41,100 nucleotides of DNA from Acetanaerobacterium elongatum (GCF_900103835.1 NZ_FNID01000028.1:1-41100); one strand, 5' to 3'. Counted from the stretch's first letter, positions 1 to 8,280 are shown. Numbers and translations are program-made. The notes: generated by a model not told the origin, from the letters alone.

Positions 1-396
1 TTATTGCCGGAGAAATAGTTGTATTTATAAAAACTCGGGCAGGACATTTTCTTTCCTCTGCCGTCTGATTTCTGACCTCTTGTATTGGACGGCGTTCCCG
101 ACGTCCCCGATTATATCTGAACACTTAAGGTAATGGGACTTTACCCTCTGCGAGCCCGCCCCCAACCCCCTCCCGCGCCGTGGCGTTTCGGTTTTCTTGG
201 GTTTCCTGCGCGGGAGGGGGAGGAATGTTCGGGGGCTTCGCCCCCAAACGGGTACCCCCGTCTATTCGCCGCCCTGCGGCGGGATGTAGTTGCCGGCGTC
301 CCCGACGCCCCGCGGTATCTCCGCCCACCAAAGATAATGGATGTAGGCAACGGTCTTGACCGTTGTGCATTCTATCCACCCGCCCAAAGGGTTTTG

Positions 397-454
397 TTGT
401 AGGGGCGATTATCAATCGCCCGCGGTATTAAACATGGTGTTCGGTTAGGCCGCA
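397..454. repeat. 58-bp direct repeat, copy 1
   Basis: This is identical over 58 bases to 649-706. It begins with the short palindrome TGTAGGGGCGATTATC... and continues with a unique-looking tail. The sequence diverges immediately after the repeat in the two copies. Confidence 0.9.
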
Positions 455-648
455 ATTGCGCTATGCTTCTATTTGTCCTTTGCCCTCCAAAAGCCCACCC
501 CCAACCCCCTCCCGCATTGTAGGGCACATATTGCCCAAGATTGCTTATGCGGGAGGGGGAGGGATGTTTGGGGGCTTCGCCCCCAAACAGATGCCCCCTC
601 GCTTACGCGGGGTGCACGCTGTTTAATCCCGCAGGGTTCTATTTGATA

Positions 649-706
649 TTGTAGGGGCGATTATCAATCGCCCGCGGTATTAAACATGGTGTTCGGTTAG
701 GCCGCA
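649..706. repeat. 58-bp direct repeat, copy 2
   Basis: This is identical to 397-454, with starts 252 bases apart. The two long multi-hairpin elements beside them are 339 bases apart, so the pair is not one simple tandem duplication. Confidence 0.9.
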
Positions 707-737
707 CACGCGCAATACGCGCCCCTGCGGCATAGAT

Positions 738-1007
738 CTATATATTTGCAATACTCTCGATATAGCCGCTGCGGCGCTTGAGCGTTACCGATGAAATCTG
801 CGAAACATACACCGTCACCTCGCCGTTTTGTATACACACGCAAAACGACTTGGGTATTTCCGAGGAAACGTTTACGACGCGCCCTTTCCGCTGCGCCTCG
901 GCGAGATAGTTCTTGGTGTGCTTGGAGATGGTGGCGTTTTCAATGTCAAAGATGCCCACGATATCCTCCAGCTTCACCACGGTATCCTGCCCGAGATGTA
1001 GATACAT
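738..1007 (-). CDS. remB: RemB/YaaB-type regulator (DUF370/RemA family)
   Basis: This 89-residue protein opens with MYLHLGQDTVVKLEDIVGIF and contains ATISKHTKNYL and the strongly conserved PKSFCV segment, the pattern of the RemA/RemB (DUF370) family. In Bacillus subtilis yaaB/remB lies just downstream of recF, and the same order is seen here once the inserted EFR1-type gene is ignored. RemA-type proteins bind DNA as multimeric rings and control matrix and osmoprotection genes; RemB is an accessory regulator in Bacillus. The role in this organism is inferred from family and synteny. Length fits the family. No strong ribosome binding site precedes the start. Confidence 0.85.
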   Translation of the reverse strand: MYLHLGQDTVVKLEDIVGIFDIENATISKHTKNYLAEAQRKGRVVNVSSEIPKSFCVCIQNGEVTVYVSQISSVTLKRRSGYIESIANI

Positions 1008-1070
1008 AAGTGTAAACCAACCCTTTCCAATCTGACGGATTTATTTGCTTATATAAACTGCGGTGCTGCT

Positions 1071-1892
1071 TCAGATGCATATATGCGGCTGCTTCATCTT
1101 TCCCGCGCGCAAGTTGAGCATGCGGGAGGCGGGGAAGTTCAGCCGAAACCGCAGGGTACGCGCCTTTTTGTTACAACATTTCACGCAGGCACAGCAGCGG
1201 ATGCAGGCTTTGGCATCGACCTGCAGGGTGCTCTGATCTATGGCACCCATCGGGCAGCGTATTGCACACAGCCCGCAGTGGTTGCAGCGGTCCTGCTCCA
1301 AAGTCGGAACCTGCGCATAGAACCGTGTGGTGTTATACCGCAGCAGCTGCTTAAAATAATACAGCAACGGGTTGTAAGGCATCGGGGCGAGTACGGCTTC
1401 ATCCGGCGTTTTTGCATTCTTGAGCTTTTGGGCAAACTGCCTGCCGAATTCCTGCGCACAGGTGATATCCTCGCTGCTCGGACGCCCCTGTGCCACGGGG
1501 TATTTACTGTCAGAGTAGCTGTGCTCGGCAATCATCAGGGCGGCTCCTACCGGAATAAACCCCTGCTTAGAGCACAGCCGGTACAACTGCTGCACCGCGA
1601 TACCCGCCGATATGTTACCGTAAACCGCCATACAAATTACCGGCTTGCCGTCCCCTTTCAGCTGTTGCAGAAAAGGGTACACCAAAAACGGTATGCCCAT
1701 GGCGTAAATCGGCATGGCCACAATCACCGCGTCGCCTGTGATGGGGGGAGGCTCTGTGCCGCGCACCGACGGCAGGGTTAAATCCATTTCACCCGCCGCC
1801 CTTGCGCCCATCCCGCCGATGACGGCGTGAACCAGTTTGCGGGTGGTGCCGGTGGGGGAGAAGAAGATGGGTGTGACGGTTTGAATGTCCAT
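1071..1892 (-). CDS. EFR1-type flavodoxin-ferredoxin fusion protein
   Basis: The 273-residue protein has an N-terminal flavodoxin-like half, with the FMN phosphate loop FFSPTGTTRKL at about residues 10-20. The C-terminal half is a 2x[4Fe-4S] ferredoxin with CNHCGLCAIRCP and CIRCCACVKCC around residues 203-243. This architecture matches the EFR1 family. It probably moves low-potential electrons between FMN and two clusters in the cytoplasm; the partner is unknown. It sits between recF and remB, which are adjacent in many Firmicutes, so it looks like an insertion into the conserved cluster. The ribosome binding site is weak. The fold assignment is confident; the substrate is not known. Confidence 0.85.
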   Translation of the reverse strand: MDIQTVTPIFFSPTGTTRKLVHAVIGGMGARAAGEMDLTLPSVRGTEPPPITGDAVIVAMPIYAMGIPFLVYPFLQQLKGDGKPVICMAVYGNISAGIAVQQLYRLCSKQGFIPVGAALMIAEHSYSDSKYPVAQGRPSSEDITCAQEFGRQFAQKLKNAKTPDEAVLAPMPYNPLLYYFKQLLRYNTTRFYAQVPTLEQDRCNHCGLCAIRCPMGAIDQSTLQVDAKACIRCCACVKCCNKKARTLRFRLNFPASRMLNLRAGKMKQPHICI

Positions 1893-1931
1893 ACTGTCCC
1901 GTTTCCGCCGCGCGCCGGATAAGCCTCATGC

Positions 1932-3035
1932 CTAAACGATGCGCCCGGCCTCTATTTGAAACACCGCGCCGTCCTTTAGCGCGGAGCAGACATTGCTGTC
2001 GCAGCAGGTGATGAAAACCTGCTTGTCCTTCACGTGGTTTAGGATATACTCCTGCCGTTTTGCGTCCAGCTCGCTCATCACGTCGTCGAGCAGGATGACG
2101 GGGTTCTCCCCGAGGGAGTCCTTCAAAATATTGCTTTCACCGAGCTTTAAGCTGAGCACCGCACTGCGCTTCTGCCCCTGCGAGCCATAAGCCTTTGCCG
2201 AAAGCCCGCCTACAGTCACCTCAAAATCGTCCCGGTGTACCCCGCGGGTGGTATACCCCGCACGGATGTCCTCACCTAAGCTTTCCCGCAGCGCCTTCAA
2301 AATGGCCTCATACAGCTCCTGCTTCGAGGGCACCTCCGCCTGTGCTGCAACCGACGGCTGATAGACAAGGGTAAAAGGCTCGTCCTCTCCCGCAAGCCCG
2401 GCATAGATGGCTTTGGCCTCCTCGCCCAGCTTTTTCAGGTAGCGCAGCCGAAGCTGCATCACCGAGGCACCAAGCTGCGCCAATCGGTCATCCCACAGCT
2501 CCACCGTATCCTGCAGCTCGCTGTGGTAGGGAATATCCTTTAACAGGCTGTTGCGCTGGGCAAGAGCCTTCTGGTAATCGCCTAAAAGCTTGATATACAT
2601 GGGGCGTATCTGCCCGATGGCAAGGTCTAAAAACCGCCTGCGCTCTGCCGGCCCCTCGGCCACAATGCCAAGGTGGGTGGGCGCGAACACCACGGCGCAG
2701 AACCTTCCCGCAAGTGCCGCCGAGCTTTCCTTCTGCGCGCCGTTTAGCAGCACCTCTTTCTTCTTTTGCTCATAGAATTTCAGGCCGGCGGTCTGCCCGC
2801 GCTCCTCGCCGGTGAATTCCAGCGAAAGAGCGGCAAAGGGCGACCCCATGCGGATAAACTCGTTCTCCTTGGCCCCTCTAAAGCTTTTCGCCCCCGTAAA
2901 CAGCCACAGCGCCTCAATCAGATTGGTTTTGCCCTGGGCGTTGTCCCCGCAGATGATATTGACATTCGCGGCGGGGGAAAAGCTCATCTCGCTTATATTT
3001 CTAAAGTTTGTAAGCTTTACCTTATTAACAATCAT
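1932..3035 (-). CDS. recF: DNA replication and repair protein RecF
   Basis: RecF is an SMC/ABC-like ATPase that helps load RecA at gapped DNA. The 367-residue product starts MIVNKVKLTNFRNI and has the Walker A loop GDNAQGKTNL at residues 30-39. An ABC-type signature region (YGSQGQKR) lies around residue 285, and the Walker B/D-loop VILLDDVMSELD lies near residue 315. Length is normal. The start lies 5 bases after the yaaA stop, so the two genes are almost certainly co-transcribed and probably translationally coupled. Order dnaA-dnaN-yaaA-recF is the conserved Firmicute arrangement, here interrupted by a TraX-family gene. Confidence 0.97.
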   Translation of the reverse strand: MIVNKVKLTNFRNISEMSFSPAANVNIICGDNAQGKTNLIEALWLFTGAKSFRGAKENEFIRMGSPFAALSLEFTGEERGQTAGLKFYEQKKKEVLLNGAQKESSAALAGRFCAVVFAPTHLGIVAEGPAERRRFLDLAIGQIRPMYIKLLGDYQKALAQRNSLLKDIPYHSELQDTVELWDDRLAQLGASVMQLRLRYLKKLGEEAKAIYAGLAGEDEPFTLVYQPSVAAQAEVPSKQELYEAILKALRESLGEDIRAGYTTRGVHRDDFEVTVGGLSAKAYGSQGQKRSAVLSLKLGESNILKDSLGENPVILLDDVMSELDAKRQEYILNHVKDKQVFITCCDSNVCSALKDGAVFQIEAGRIV

Positions 3036-3040
3036 GCGCT

Positions 3041-3265
3041 TTAGCTTTCTTTTCCGGTAACGGTAAGCGTAACGCCGTTAAAGGTTACCACGTCGCCCGC
3101 GCGAATCTTCTTGCCGCGCATCAGGCACACCTCGCCGTTTACCTTCACCTCGCCGCCCTGCACCAGCTCCTTGCCCTGCCCGCCGGTATCGGCAAGCCCC
3201 GCAAACTTCAGCAGCTGGTCTAGCTTGATATATTCGGTATGGATGGCTATCTCTTGTTTTTTCAT
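3041..3265 (-). CDS. yaaA: S4-domain RNA-binding protein YaaA
   Basis: This is a small 74-residue S4-domain protein: [23 protein letters not shown] followed by [21 protein letters not shown], the typical alpha-L RNA-binding fold. Family members between dnaN and recF (YaaA/RlbA group) have been linked to ribosome assembly in Bacillus; that function is transferred from the family. AAAGGTG lies 5 bases before the ATG. Only 5 bases separate it from recF. The 217 bases upstream, towards the TraX-family gene, contain four short palindromic repeats, so transcription from dnaN must read through them or restart. Confidence 0.93.
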   Translation of the reverse strand: MKKQEIAIHTEYIKLDQLLKFAGLADTGGQGKELVQGGEVKVNGEVCLMRGKKIRAGDVVTFNGVTLTVTGKES

Positions 3266-3306
3266 CGTATCACCTTTATAGGTATTAGGAATCCTTTGTT
3301 ACGGAA

Positions 3307-3482
3307 TGTAGGGGAGACCTGTGGTCTCCCGCGGTACTCAATGTGATTCTCCGGTAATACTGCGGGCGAACACAGTTCGCCCCTACGGGGTTTGGTTTAG
3401 GGTTTGTAGGGGCGGCCATTGGCCGTCCGCGTAATCATTCGGCTTACGGTAATACCGCAGACGCGCAATGCGCGCCCCTGCA
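3307..3482. repeat. Cluster of four short hyphenated palindromes
   Basis: The yaaA-TraX gap holds four members of the TGTAGGGG...CCGCGG palindrome family. They are at 3307-3334 (core GACCTGTGGTC, forward), 3361-3386 (core GAACACAGTTC, reverse), 3405-3431 (core GGCCATTGGCC, forward) and 3455-3482 (core GCGCAATGCGC, reverse). Orientations alternate. The outer arms can pair within each element to give GC-rich hairpins. Confidence 0.85.
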
Positions 3483-4223
3483 TCACTGCCCCTTATACCC
3501 AATCACCAGCAGGTTAATCACCGCAAACAGCAGCAGGTGCGCGGGGTAGTAGATATAGAAAAACCACTTGCGCCACGCGCTCTTTTTGCGTGTGCCGTTA
3601 TACAGCAGCAACAGGGGAATCACACAGAACAACCCAAGCTTTGAAAGCTCAACAATCGGGTTGTGCCCCGTAATAAGGTCAGAGGACACGTTATAGATGA
3701 TTTTAGCGGCAGCAAACAGTGCAAACGCCGTCATCTGCTTCTTTTTGTCGCCGTAAAAAACGCCGAACGCCAAAATAAACAGCACGCCGAAGATCTGCCA
3801 GTCCGACCACCAGGTAACGGCACACAGCGCGATTACGGCAAGCAGGCGCAGCGCGGTATTCTCAATTCTATCCCACGCAATCAGCGCAATCAGCCCGCAA
3901 AACAGGGTAAAGATCATGCTAATCTGCGGCGGAAAGGCCAAAAGGTTGCCCAAGCCAAACAGCAGCTGGTAGGGAACCTGCGAGATTGCGGCGAATATGA
4001 AAAGCCTCAGGGCATATTTCTTTACGTCGTGCGTATAGTGGTAGCCCTCGGCAATAAAATAGCACATGATAGGTGCCGTAAACCTGCCGAAGAAATGGAT
4101 AGCGATGCCCAGCGGCGATTCCGCCGAGGCCAGCACCGGGGCCGCATGGTCCAGGGTCATGGCTATTATCGCTATCATCTTTAATACGTCGGCTGAAAGA
4201 CCTTTTGTTTTTGTTTCTGTCAT
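3483..4223 (-). CDS. TraX-family integral membrane protein
   Basis: The 246-residue protein begins MTETKTKGLSADVLKMIAIIAMTLDH and has about seven to eight hydrophobic segments, with HFFGRFTAPIMCYFIAEGYHYT near residues 45-65. That is the pattern of the TraX family (PF05857). TraX of F plasmid acetylates pilin; the many chromosomal Firmicute homologues have no settled role, so an acyltransferase activity is only a family-based guess. Ribosome binding site GGAG lies a few bases before the ATG. It starts 36 bases after the dnaN stop and splits the usual dnaN-yaaA pair, so it is probably part of the dnaN transcript. Confidence 0.82.
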   Translation of the reverse strand: MTETKTKGLSADVLKMIAIIAMTLDHAAPVLASAESPLGIAIHFFGRFTAPIMCYFIAEGYHYTHDVKKYALRLFIFAAISQVPYQLLFGLGNLLAFPPQISMIFTLFCGLIALIAWDRIENTALRLLAVIALCAVTWWSDWQIFGVLFILAFGVFYGDKKKQMTAFALFAAAKIIYNVSSDLITGHNPIVELSKLGLFCVIPLLLLYNGTRKKSAWRKWFFYIYYPAHLLLFAVINLLVIGYKGQ

Positions 4224-4259
4224 AAAAGCTCCATATCTATCGGTGTTAAGCTTTTTTAA

Positions 4260-5369
4260 TTAGGCGTTCTCGCTCTTAATGCGCACCGGCAGCACCAAAA
4301 ACAAAAAGCTGTCGCCCTCGGGGGGCAGTATCTTCATGGGTGAAAGCGGGCCGCTCATCTCTAAAAACACCTCGTCGGTGTCGCAGGCGCGCAGCGCGTC
4401 GAGCAAAAACTTGTTGTTAAAGCCAATCTCAACCTTCGCGCCGTCATTCTTGCAGGCCACCTCGTCGTAGGCCTTGCCGATGGTGGTGATGCACGAAATC
4501 TTTACCACATCCTGCTCGAATACGCAGCGGATGGGGCTCTTTAAGCGGTCGGTAATCAGCAGCGAGGCACGCTCCACACAGCCGCCGAAACTGCGCACCG
4601 AAACCCGAACGCGGGAGGTTCCGCCCTCGGGAATAGCGTTTTTATAATCCAGAAAATCACCCTCCAGCAGGCGGGAGATTACCTTATAGCCGTCCACATC
4701 AAAGATGATATGCTTGCGCCCCACATAGATGTTTACCTTTACCTCGTCCTCGCCGATAAGCTTTGAAACCTCCGAAAGGGTTTTGGCGGGCACAATAAAC
4801 CGCATTACCTTGCCGTTTTGCAGCCGCTCACGGCGCATGGCAAGGCGAAAGCCGTCTACCGAAACAATATTAATCGTATTCTCGTCCAGCTCAAACAGCG
4901 AGCCGGTCTGCACCGGGCGGGTATCGGTCACCGCCACCGAGAAGATGGTCTGGTTGATCATGCTCTTTAAAGTAAGCGCGTCAAGCGAAACCTGCTCGCC
5001 GCCGCTCACCTCGGGCAGCTCGGGGTAATCCTCGGCCGGAATGCCGATGATATTAAACTCGGTAACACCGCCGCTGATCAGGGTGTACCCCTTCTCGTCG
5101 CTTACAATCTGAACGCGCTCGGTAGGCATACGCCTTACCATATCCAGCAATAGCTTTGCCGAAAGCACGATGTCGCCCTCCTCGGCCACCGCGGCCTCCA
5201 CCTCGGTGCTGATGCCAAGCTCTAAATCGTAAGCGGTCAGGCTTACCGAAGAACCGTGCGCCTTTATCAGAATACCCTCCAATGCCGGCAGCGTGGTTTT
5301 GGTCGCCACTGCGCGCGAAACGTTGCCAAGTGCCTCACTAAGAGCGTTCTTGCTGCAGTTTATCTTCAT
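4260..5369 (-). CDS. dnaN: DNA polymerase III beta subunit (sliding clamp)
   Basis: The clamp encircles DNA and tethers the replicative polymerase. From the chosen ATG the protein is 369 residues, starts MKINCSKNALSEALGNVSRAV and ends FLVLPVRIKSENA, matching DnaN over its three clamp domains. An open frame extends upstream to 5543. The 5369 start is chosen because family members begin at this MKI and because AAAGGA lies about 8 bases before it. The preceding 58 codons carry no similarity that I recognise. It is downstream of dnaA on the same strand across a candidate origin segment. Confidence 0.97.
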   Translation of the reverse strand: MKINCSKNALSEALGNVSRAVATKTTLPALEGILIKAHGSSVSLTAYDLELGISTEVEAAVAEEGDIVLSAKLLLDMVRRMPTERVQIVSDEKGYTLISGGVTEFNIIGIPAEDYPELPEVSGGEQVSLDALTLKSMINQTIFSVAVTDTRPVQTGSLFELDENTINIVSVDGFRLAMRRERLQNGKVMRFIVPAKTLSEVSKLIGEDEVKVNIYVGRKHIIFDVDGYKVISRLLEGDFLDYKNAIPEGGTSRVRVSVRSFGGCVERASLLITDRLKSPIRCVFEQDVVKISCITTIGKAYDEVACKNDGAKVEIGFNNKFLLDALRACDTDEVFLEMSGPLSPMKILPPEGDSFLFLVLPVRIKSENA

Positions 5370-5689
5370 AGAATCAGTCCTTTCTACTGCTCCGGGTTTG
5401 CAATGCCATGCAAACCCCATGCCTGTTGTCGGTCTTCCGTACCCTTTGTATCTGCAAAAAGCAGTTATAACCATAGTGTTGGCATAATTTTTGCCGTTTG
5501 TACAGCGTAAGCGGTTTTTTATCCATGACGGATAGGATATCATATATAAAAAATAGTCGTAGTAGTAGGGGCCGTTGAGATGTTAAAACCCCATCCCTAT
5601 GGCGTTCTTTCGGGAAAAAGCAGCCCTTTTTACTCCGCATTCTTTTGTGGACGGTTTGTTAAAAGGTGAGAACCTCGGCAGGTTTTACA

Positions 5690-5815
5690 CAGTATTGTTG
5701 AAAACTATGTTGGAAAAGTTGAAAACCTGTGAATAAATAACGGTTTTATGTAAACTAGTTGTAACTTCGACCTGCCGCTGTTCTTAAAAGTGAATTGTTG
5801 AGTGTTGAAAACTTT
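5690..5815. other. Candidate oriC segment (dnaA-dnaN gap)
   Basis: The AT-rich gap downstream of dnaA holds a DnaA-box match TGTGAATAA at 5728-5736, whose complement TTATTCACA fits TTWTNCACA. It also holds several related motifs: TGTTGAAAA at 5696-5704 and 5803-5811, TGTTGGAAA at 5708-5716 and AGTTGAAAA at 5717-5725. The stretch 5720-5765 is especially AT-rich and could be the unwinding element. Firmicute origins commonly place boxes on both sides of dnaA. The TTGAAAA motifs being functional boxes is inference. Confidence 0.6.
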
Positions 5816-5829
5816 TTGCCTAAAAAAAA

Positions 5830-7167
5830 TTAGCTGTCGCGAATGTTCTTTAAAATATCATCTATGGTTTCCTTGTAGCGCTTGTCCTTTAGCATGCGTG
5901 ACTCCACCTCTTTTATCGCGTAAACGATGGTGGAATGGTCGCGCCCGCCGAACTCCTCGCCGATGGCCGTCATCGGCATCTGCGTAATCTCGCGCACGAT
6001 GTATACCGAAACCTGCCGTGCCTGTGAGATAGTGGCCGAACGCTTCTTCGAGCGGATATCGGAAGCGGCGATGCCGTAGGTCTTGGCCACCTCGCCGATA
6101 ATGCGCTCCACCGTAACGGGTACGGGCTGGTTGTCGTTTAAGATATCGCGGATGGCGTTCTGAGCCATGGTAAGAGAGGGCATGGAACCCAGCAGCTTGT
6201 AAGCCTTCAGCTTCTTTACGGCGCCCTCTAGCTGGCGTATGTTGTTCTTTAGGTGGTTGGCGATATACTCCGCCACGTCCTCAGGTATATCGAAGTCTAA
6301 CAGCTCGGCCTTGCGGCGGATGATGGCGATGCGGGTTTCAAAGTCGGGCGCCTGAATGTCGGCTAACAGGCCGCTTTCAAAACGGGTGCGCAGGCGGTCC
6401 TCCAGCGTTTTAATCTCCTTGGGCGGCCGGTCGGAGGTAAGCACAATCTGCTTGCCCGCGATATAGAGCGAATTGAAGGTGTGAAAGAACTCCTCCTGCG
6501 TGCTCTCCTTGCCGCCGATAAACTGGATATCGTCCACCAGCAGGATATCGGCGCTGCGGTATTTTGCGTGAAAGTCCGGCGTGGTTTTGTTCTGAATGGC
6601 TGCAATCAGCTCGTTGGTGAACTCCTCGCCCTTAACATAGATAATGCACTTGTTGCTGAAGCTCTTGCGTATCTCGTTTAGGATGGCATAGAGCAGGTGG
6701 GTTTTGCCAAGCCCCGATTCACCGTAGATAAACAGCGGGTTATACGCACCCGAGGGCTTGGTGGCTACCGCCACCGAGGCGGCGTGGGCAAACTTGTTGC
6801 CGTGGCCCACAATAAAGGTTTCAAAGGTGTATTCATATTCGCCGGCGCCGGAGGCAGTGCCCAGGTCGGGCGGCAGCAGGCTCTGTGCGGCTTGTGAGGA
6901 GGGGGCATTCTGGTTTCTGTCGCTGTCGGTAATCAGGTTGATGTCTACCTCAAAGCCCAGTATCTCGTTAAAGCCCTGCTTAATTAAGCGCAGGTACTTC
7001 TGGTCGATAATCTTTTTCTGAAAGTCGCTCTTTACATAGAGCGTAGCTGTGTTGTTTTCAAAGCCCACAGGTTCGATGCAGCGTATCCATATCTTATGCG
7101 CTGTCTCGGAAAGATCGTTTTTGCAGTAGTCACTGACCATCTGAAAAACTTCGTCGAATGATTCCAT
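5830..7167 (-). CDS. dnaA: Chromosomal replication initiator DnaA
   Basis: This AAA+ ATPase binds DnaA boxes and opens oriC. With the start used here it is 445 residues. It has an N-terminal helicase-loading domain (about 1-80) and a short linker. The AAA+ domain carries Walker A GESGLGKT (149-156), Walker B LLVDD (209-213) and an arginine finger in RLRTRFESGL. The C-terminal helix-turn-helix carries the DnaA signature GGRDHSTIVYA. An in-frame ATG six codons upstream (7185) is possible, but has no room for a ribosome binding site. The inner start MESFDEVF has GGAG about 12 bases upstream and fits homologues better. Boxes on both sides suggest autoregulation. Confidence 0.97.
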   Translation of the reverse strand: MESFDEVFQMVSDYCKNDLSETAHKIWIRCIEPVGFENNTATLYVKSDFQKKIIDQKYLRLIKQGFNEILGFEVDINLITDSDRNQNAPSSQAAQSLLPPDLGTASGAGEYEYTFETFIVGHGNKFAHAASVAVATKPSGAYNPLFIYGESGLGKTHLLYAILNEIRKSFSNKCIIYVKGEEFTNELIAAIQNKTTPDFHAKYRSADILLVDDIQFIGGKESTQEEFFHTFNSLYIAGKQIVLTSDRPPKEIKTLEDRLRTRFESGLLADIQAPDFETRIAIIRRKAELLDFDIPEDVAEYIANHLKNNIRQLEGAVKKLKAYKLLGSMPSLTMAQNAIRDILNDNQPVPVTVERIIGEVAKTYGIAASDIRSKKRSATISQARQVSVYIVREITQMPMTAIGEEFGGRDHSTIVYAIKEVESRMLKDKRYKETIDDILKNIRDS

Positions 7168-7367
7168 AAATCCGTTAAGCTCCATTCCGCTAATATATTC
7201 TATGGTATTTCAGTCAATCTTCTCAACAAAACAATGGGTACAGGCATGCTGCACCCTGCAAAGTCGCACCGTTATAAACCGGGCTGTTAAAAACCTGCTG
7301 AAAAGCTGTTGAATCCCGGTGGAATGGAGAGTGTTGTGAAAAAGTTTCCACCGATTGCACATCTTCT

Positions 7368-7397
7368 ATTTTATCATAAAAGCGACTTTTTTTGCAA
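7368..7397 (-). promoter_or_regulatory. Possible dnaA promoter
   Basis: Read on the minus strand, TTGCAA (7392-7397) and TAAAAT (7368-7373) are separated by 18 bases and point into dnaA, with a DnaA-box-like site about 25 bases downstream. This would place an autoregulatory site in the leader. Motif-level evidence only. Confidence 0.4.
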
Positions 7398-7699
7398 CTA
7401 TACATGGGTAAGCCTGCGGCGTTGCTCACGCTGCATCCGGCACACCTATATTAATAGTATACGGTTCTTATTGTAGCAGATTTTAATGCCTTTGAACAGT
7501 GCCGAACCCTTGAATTCTGTAAGAATTTTCTGCCGATCTGCAGGTTTGCCGTCATACATTTTACAACAAGTTGTGTACCTTTATACATTGTTTTTTTATA
7601 CTATACCATATCTGCTAAACCCCCTTTTTTGATGAATTTTTTACTACTTTTTTGGTGAAAAAACCACCCCTTTCCCTTTGTGAATTTTCTGAGAATTAC

Positions 7700-7729
7700 T
7701 TGACAATTCAAGCTTTTGTAGGCTATAAT
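7700..7729 (+). promoter_or_regulatory. Promoter of rpmH
   Basis: A perfect TTGACA (7700-7705) and a perfect TATAAT (7724-7729) lie 18 bases apart and read towards rpmH, leaving a leader of about 110 bases. This is the best sigma-A-type promoter in the window. Confidence 0.85.
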
Positions 7730-7845
7730 AGTACCTTGCAAGGTTTCACCTAAATTGGAACCGACTTGTTTGTTCTTTCTTATGCTGTTTGATGAGATAG
7801 AAACTGCAAGGCGTAGAATTATACCGGAATAAGGAGCAAAAACAT

Positions 7846-7980
7846 ATGTTAAGAACATACCAGCCCAAAAAGCGTCAGCGGTCTGCAGAGCATGGCTTCC
7901 TCAAAAGAATGGCGACCAAGAACGGCCGTAAGGTTCTGGCTCGCAGAAGAGCTAAGGGTAGAAAAAGCTTGACCCTCTAA
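7846..7980 (+). CDS. rpmH: 50S ribosomal protein L34
   Basis: This 44-residue basic protein reads [13 protein letters not shown], continues through [19 protein letters not shown] and ends KGRKSLTL, the L34 pattern over its full length. It is a component of the large ribosomal subunit. AAGGAG sits 9 bases before the ATG. It is transcribed divergently from dnaA, from the strong promoter at 7700, and followed at once by a hairpin with a T-run, so much of its transcript may end before rnpA. Confidence 0.97.
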   Translation: MLRTYQPKKRQRSAEHGFLKRMATKNGRKVLARRRAKGRKSLTL

Positions 7981-7986
7981 TTAGCA

Positions 7987-8014
7987 GGCCACAGAATATG
8001 TGGTCTTTCTTTTT
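7987..8014 (+). terminator. Rho-independent terminator after rpmH
   Basis: Seven-pair stem GGCCACA/TGTGGTC (one G-T pair) around a five-base loop, followed by TTTCTTTTT, starting 7 bases after the rpmH stop. Confidence 0.8.
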
Positions 8015-8028
8015 AGTGGTATAATTTA

Positions 8029-8076
8029 AAGCCGGCCGCCGTAAACTGTTTGTGTTGCCGGCTTAAAGGTTTTTAT
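8029..8076 (+). terminator. Second hairpin with T-rich tail
   Basis: AAGCCGGC (8029-8036) pairs with GCCGGCTT (8057-8064) around a 20-base loop, and a short T-run follows at 8070-8075. A lone TATAAT at 8020-8025 precedes it without a clear -35. It may back up the rpmH terminator or form part of the rnpA leader. Confidence 0.5.
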
Positions 8077-8137
8077 TCTTCCTGTTTCATCATCGCATTG
8101 GTGATTGAAGCACAGATTATCGGACAAGGATTATAAT

Positions 8138-8245
8138 ACTAATCTTCGTTAAAGGTGCGTGCATCTCTTAAACGAAACGAAGTATATGCAGCCATGTTAG
8201 GCCTGTTGCAACAGTCAAAGAGCATTGTGCTTTTTATGGCTGTGC
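8138..8245 (+). other. Possible structured leader of rnpA
   Basis: A TATAAT at 8132-8137 (no good -35 at the usual spacing) is followed by two possible stems: CTTCGTT 8144-8150 with AACGAAG 8176-8182, and CAGCCAT 8189-8195 with ATGGCTG 8236-8242. No known riboswitch motif was recognised. Confidence 0.3.
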
Positions 8246-8280
8246 GGCGCTGAACACAGAAGTGAGGTTCTTGGCAAAAG

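Larger units (their letters stand above)
1..737. repeat. Non-coding block of dispersed repeats
   Basis: No convincing gene is visible here; the short open frames on both strands lie across GC-rich palindromes. The block holds two copies of the long multi-hairpin element (about 153-283 and 492-612), an exact 58-bp direct repeat (397-454 and 649-706) containing the short palindrome with core GATTATCAATC, and other short palindromes near 86-110, 285-310, 340-360 and 700-730. By synteny with other Firmicutes the next gene to the left, outside the window, may be gyrB (inference). Confidence 0.75.
7168..7845. other. dnaA-rpmH divergent gap: promoters and second origin segment
   Basis: No gene is supported in this 680-base gap. 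Near dnaA there is TGTGAAAAA at 7335-7343 (complement TTTTTCACA, fits TTWTNCACA) and weaker look-alikes (TTCTCAACA at 7219-7227; TGTTGAATC near 7308). The stretch 7561-7680 is strongly AT-rich. The right end carries a clear promoter for rpmH. This is the position of the upstream half of the bipartite origin in Bacillus-type chromosomes; assignment here is by synteny plus these motifs. Confidence 0.6.

Noticed and set aside
125-415. Overlapping open frames on both strands in the first repeat block
   Set aside because: They run across GC-rich palindromes, have no ribosome binding site and give Arg/Gly/Pro-rich nonsense-like peptides.
7601-7858. Minus-strand frame of 85 codons between dnaA and rpmH
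   Set aside because: It lies over the rpmH promoter and start and shows no recognisable domain or ribosome binding site.
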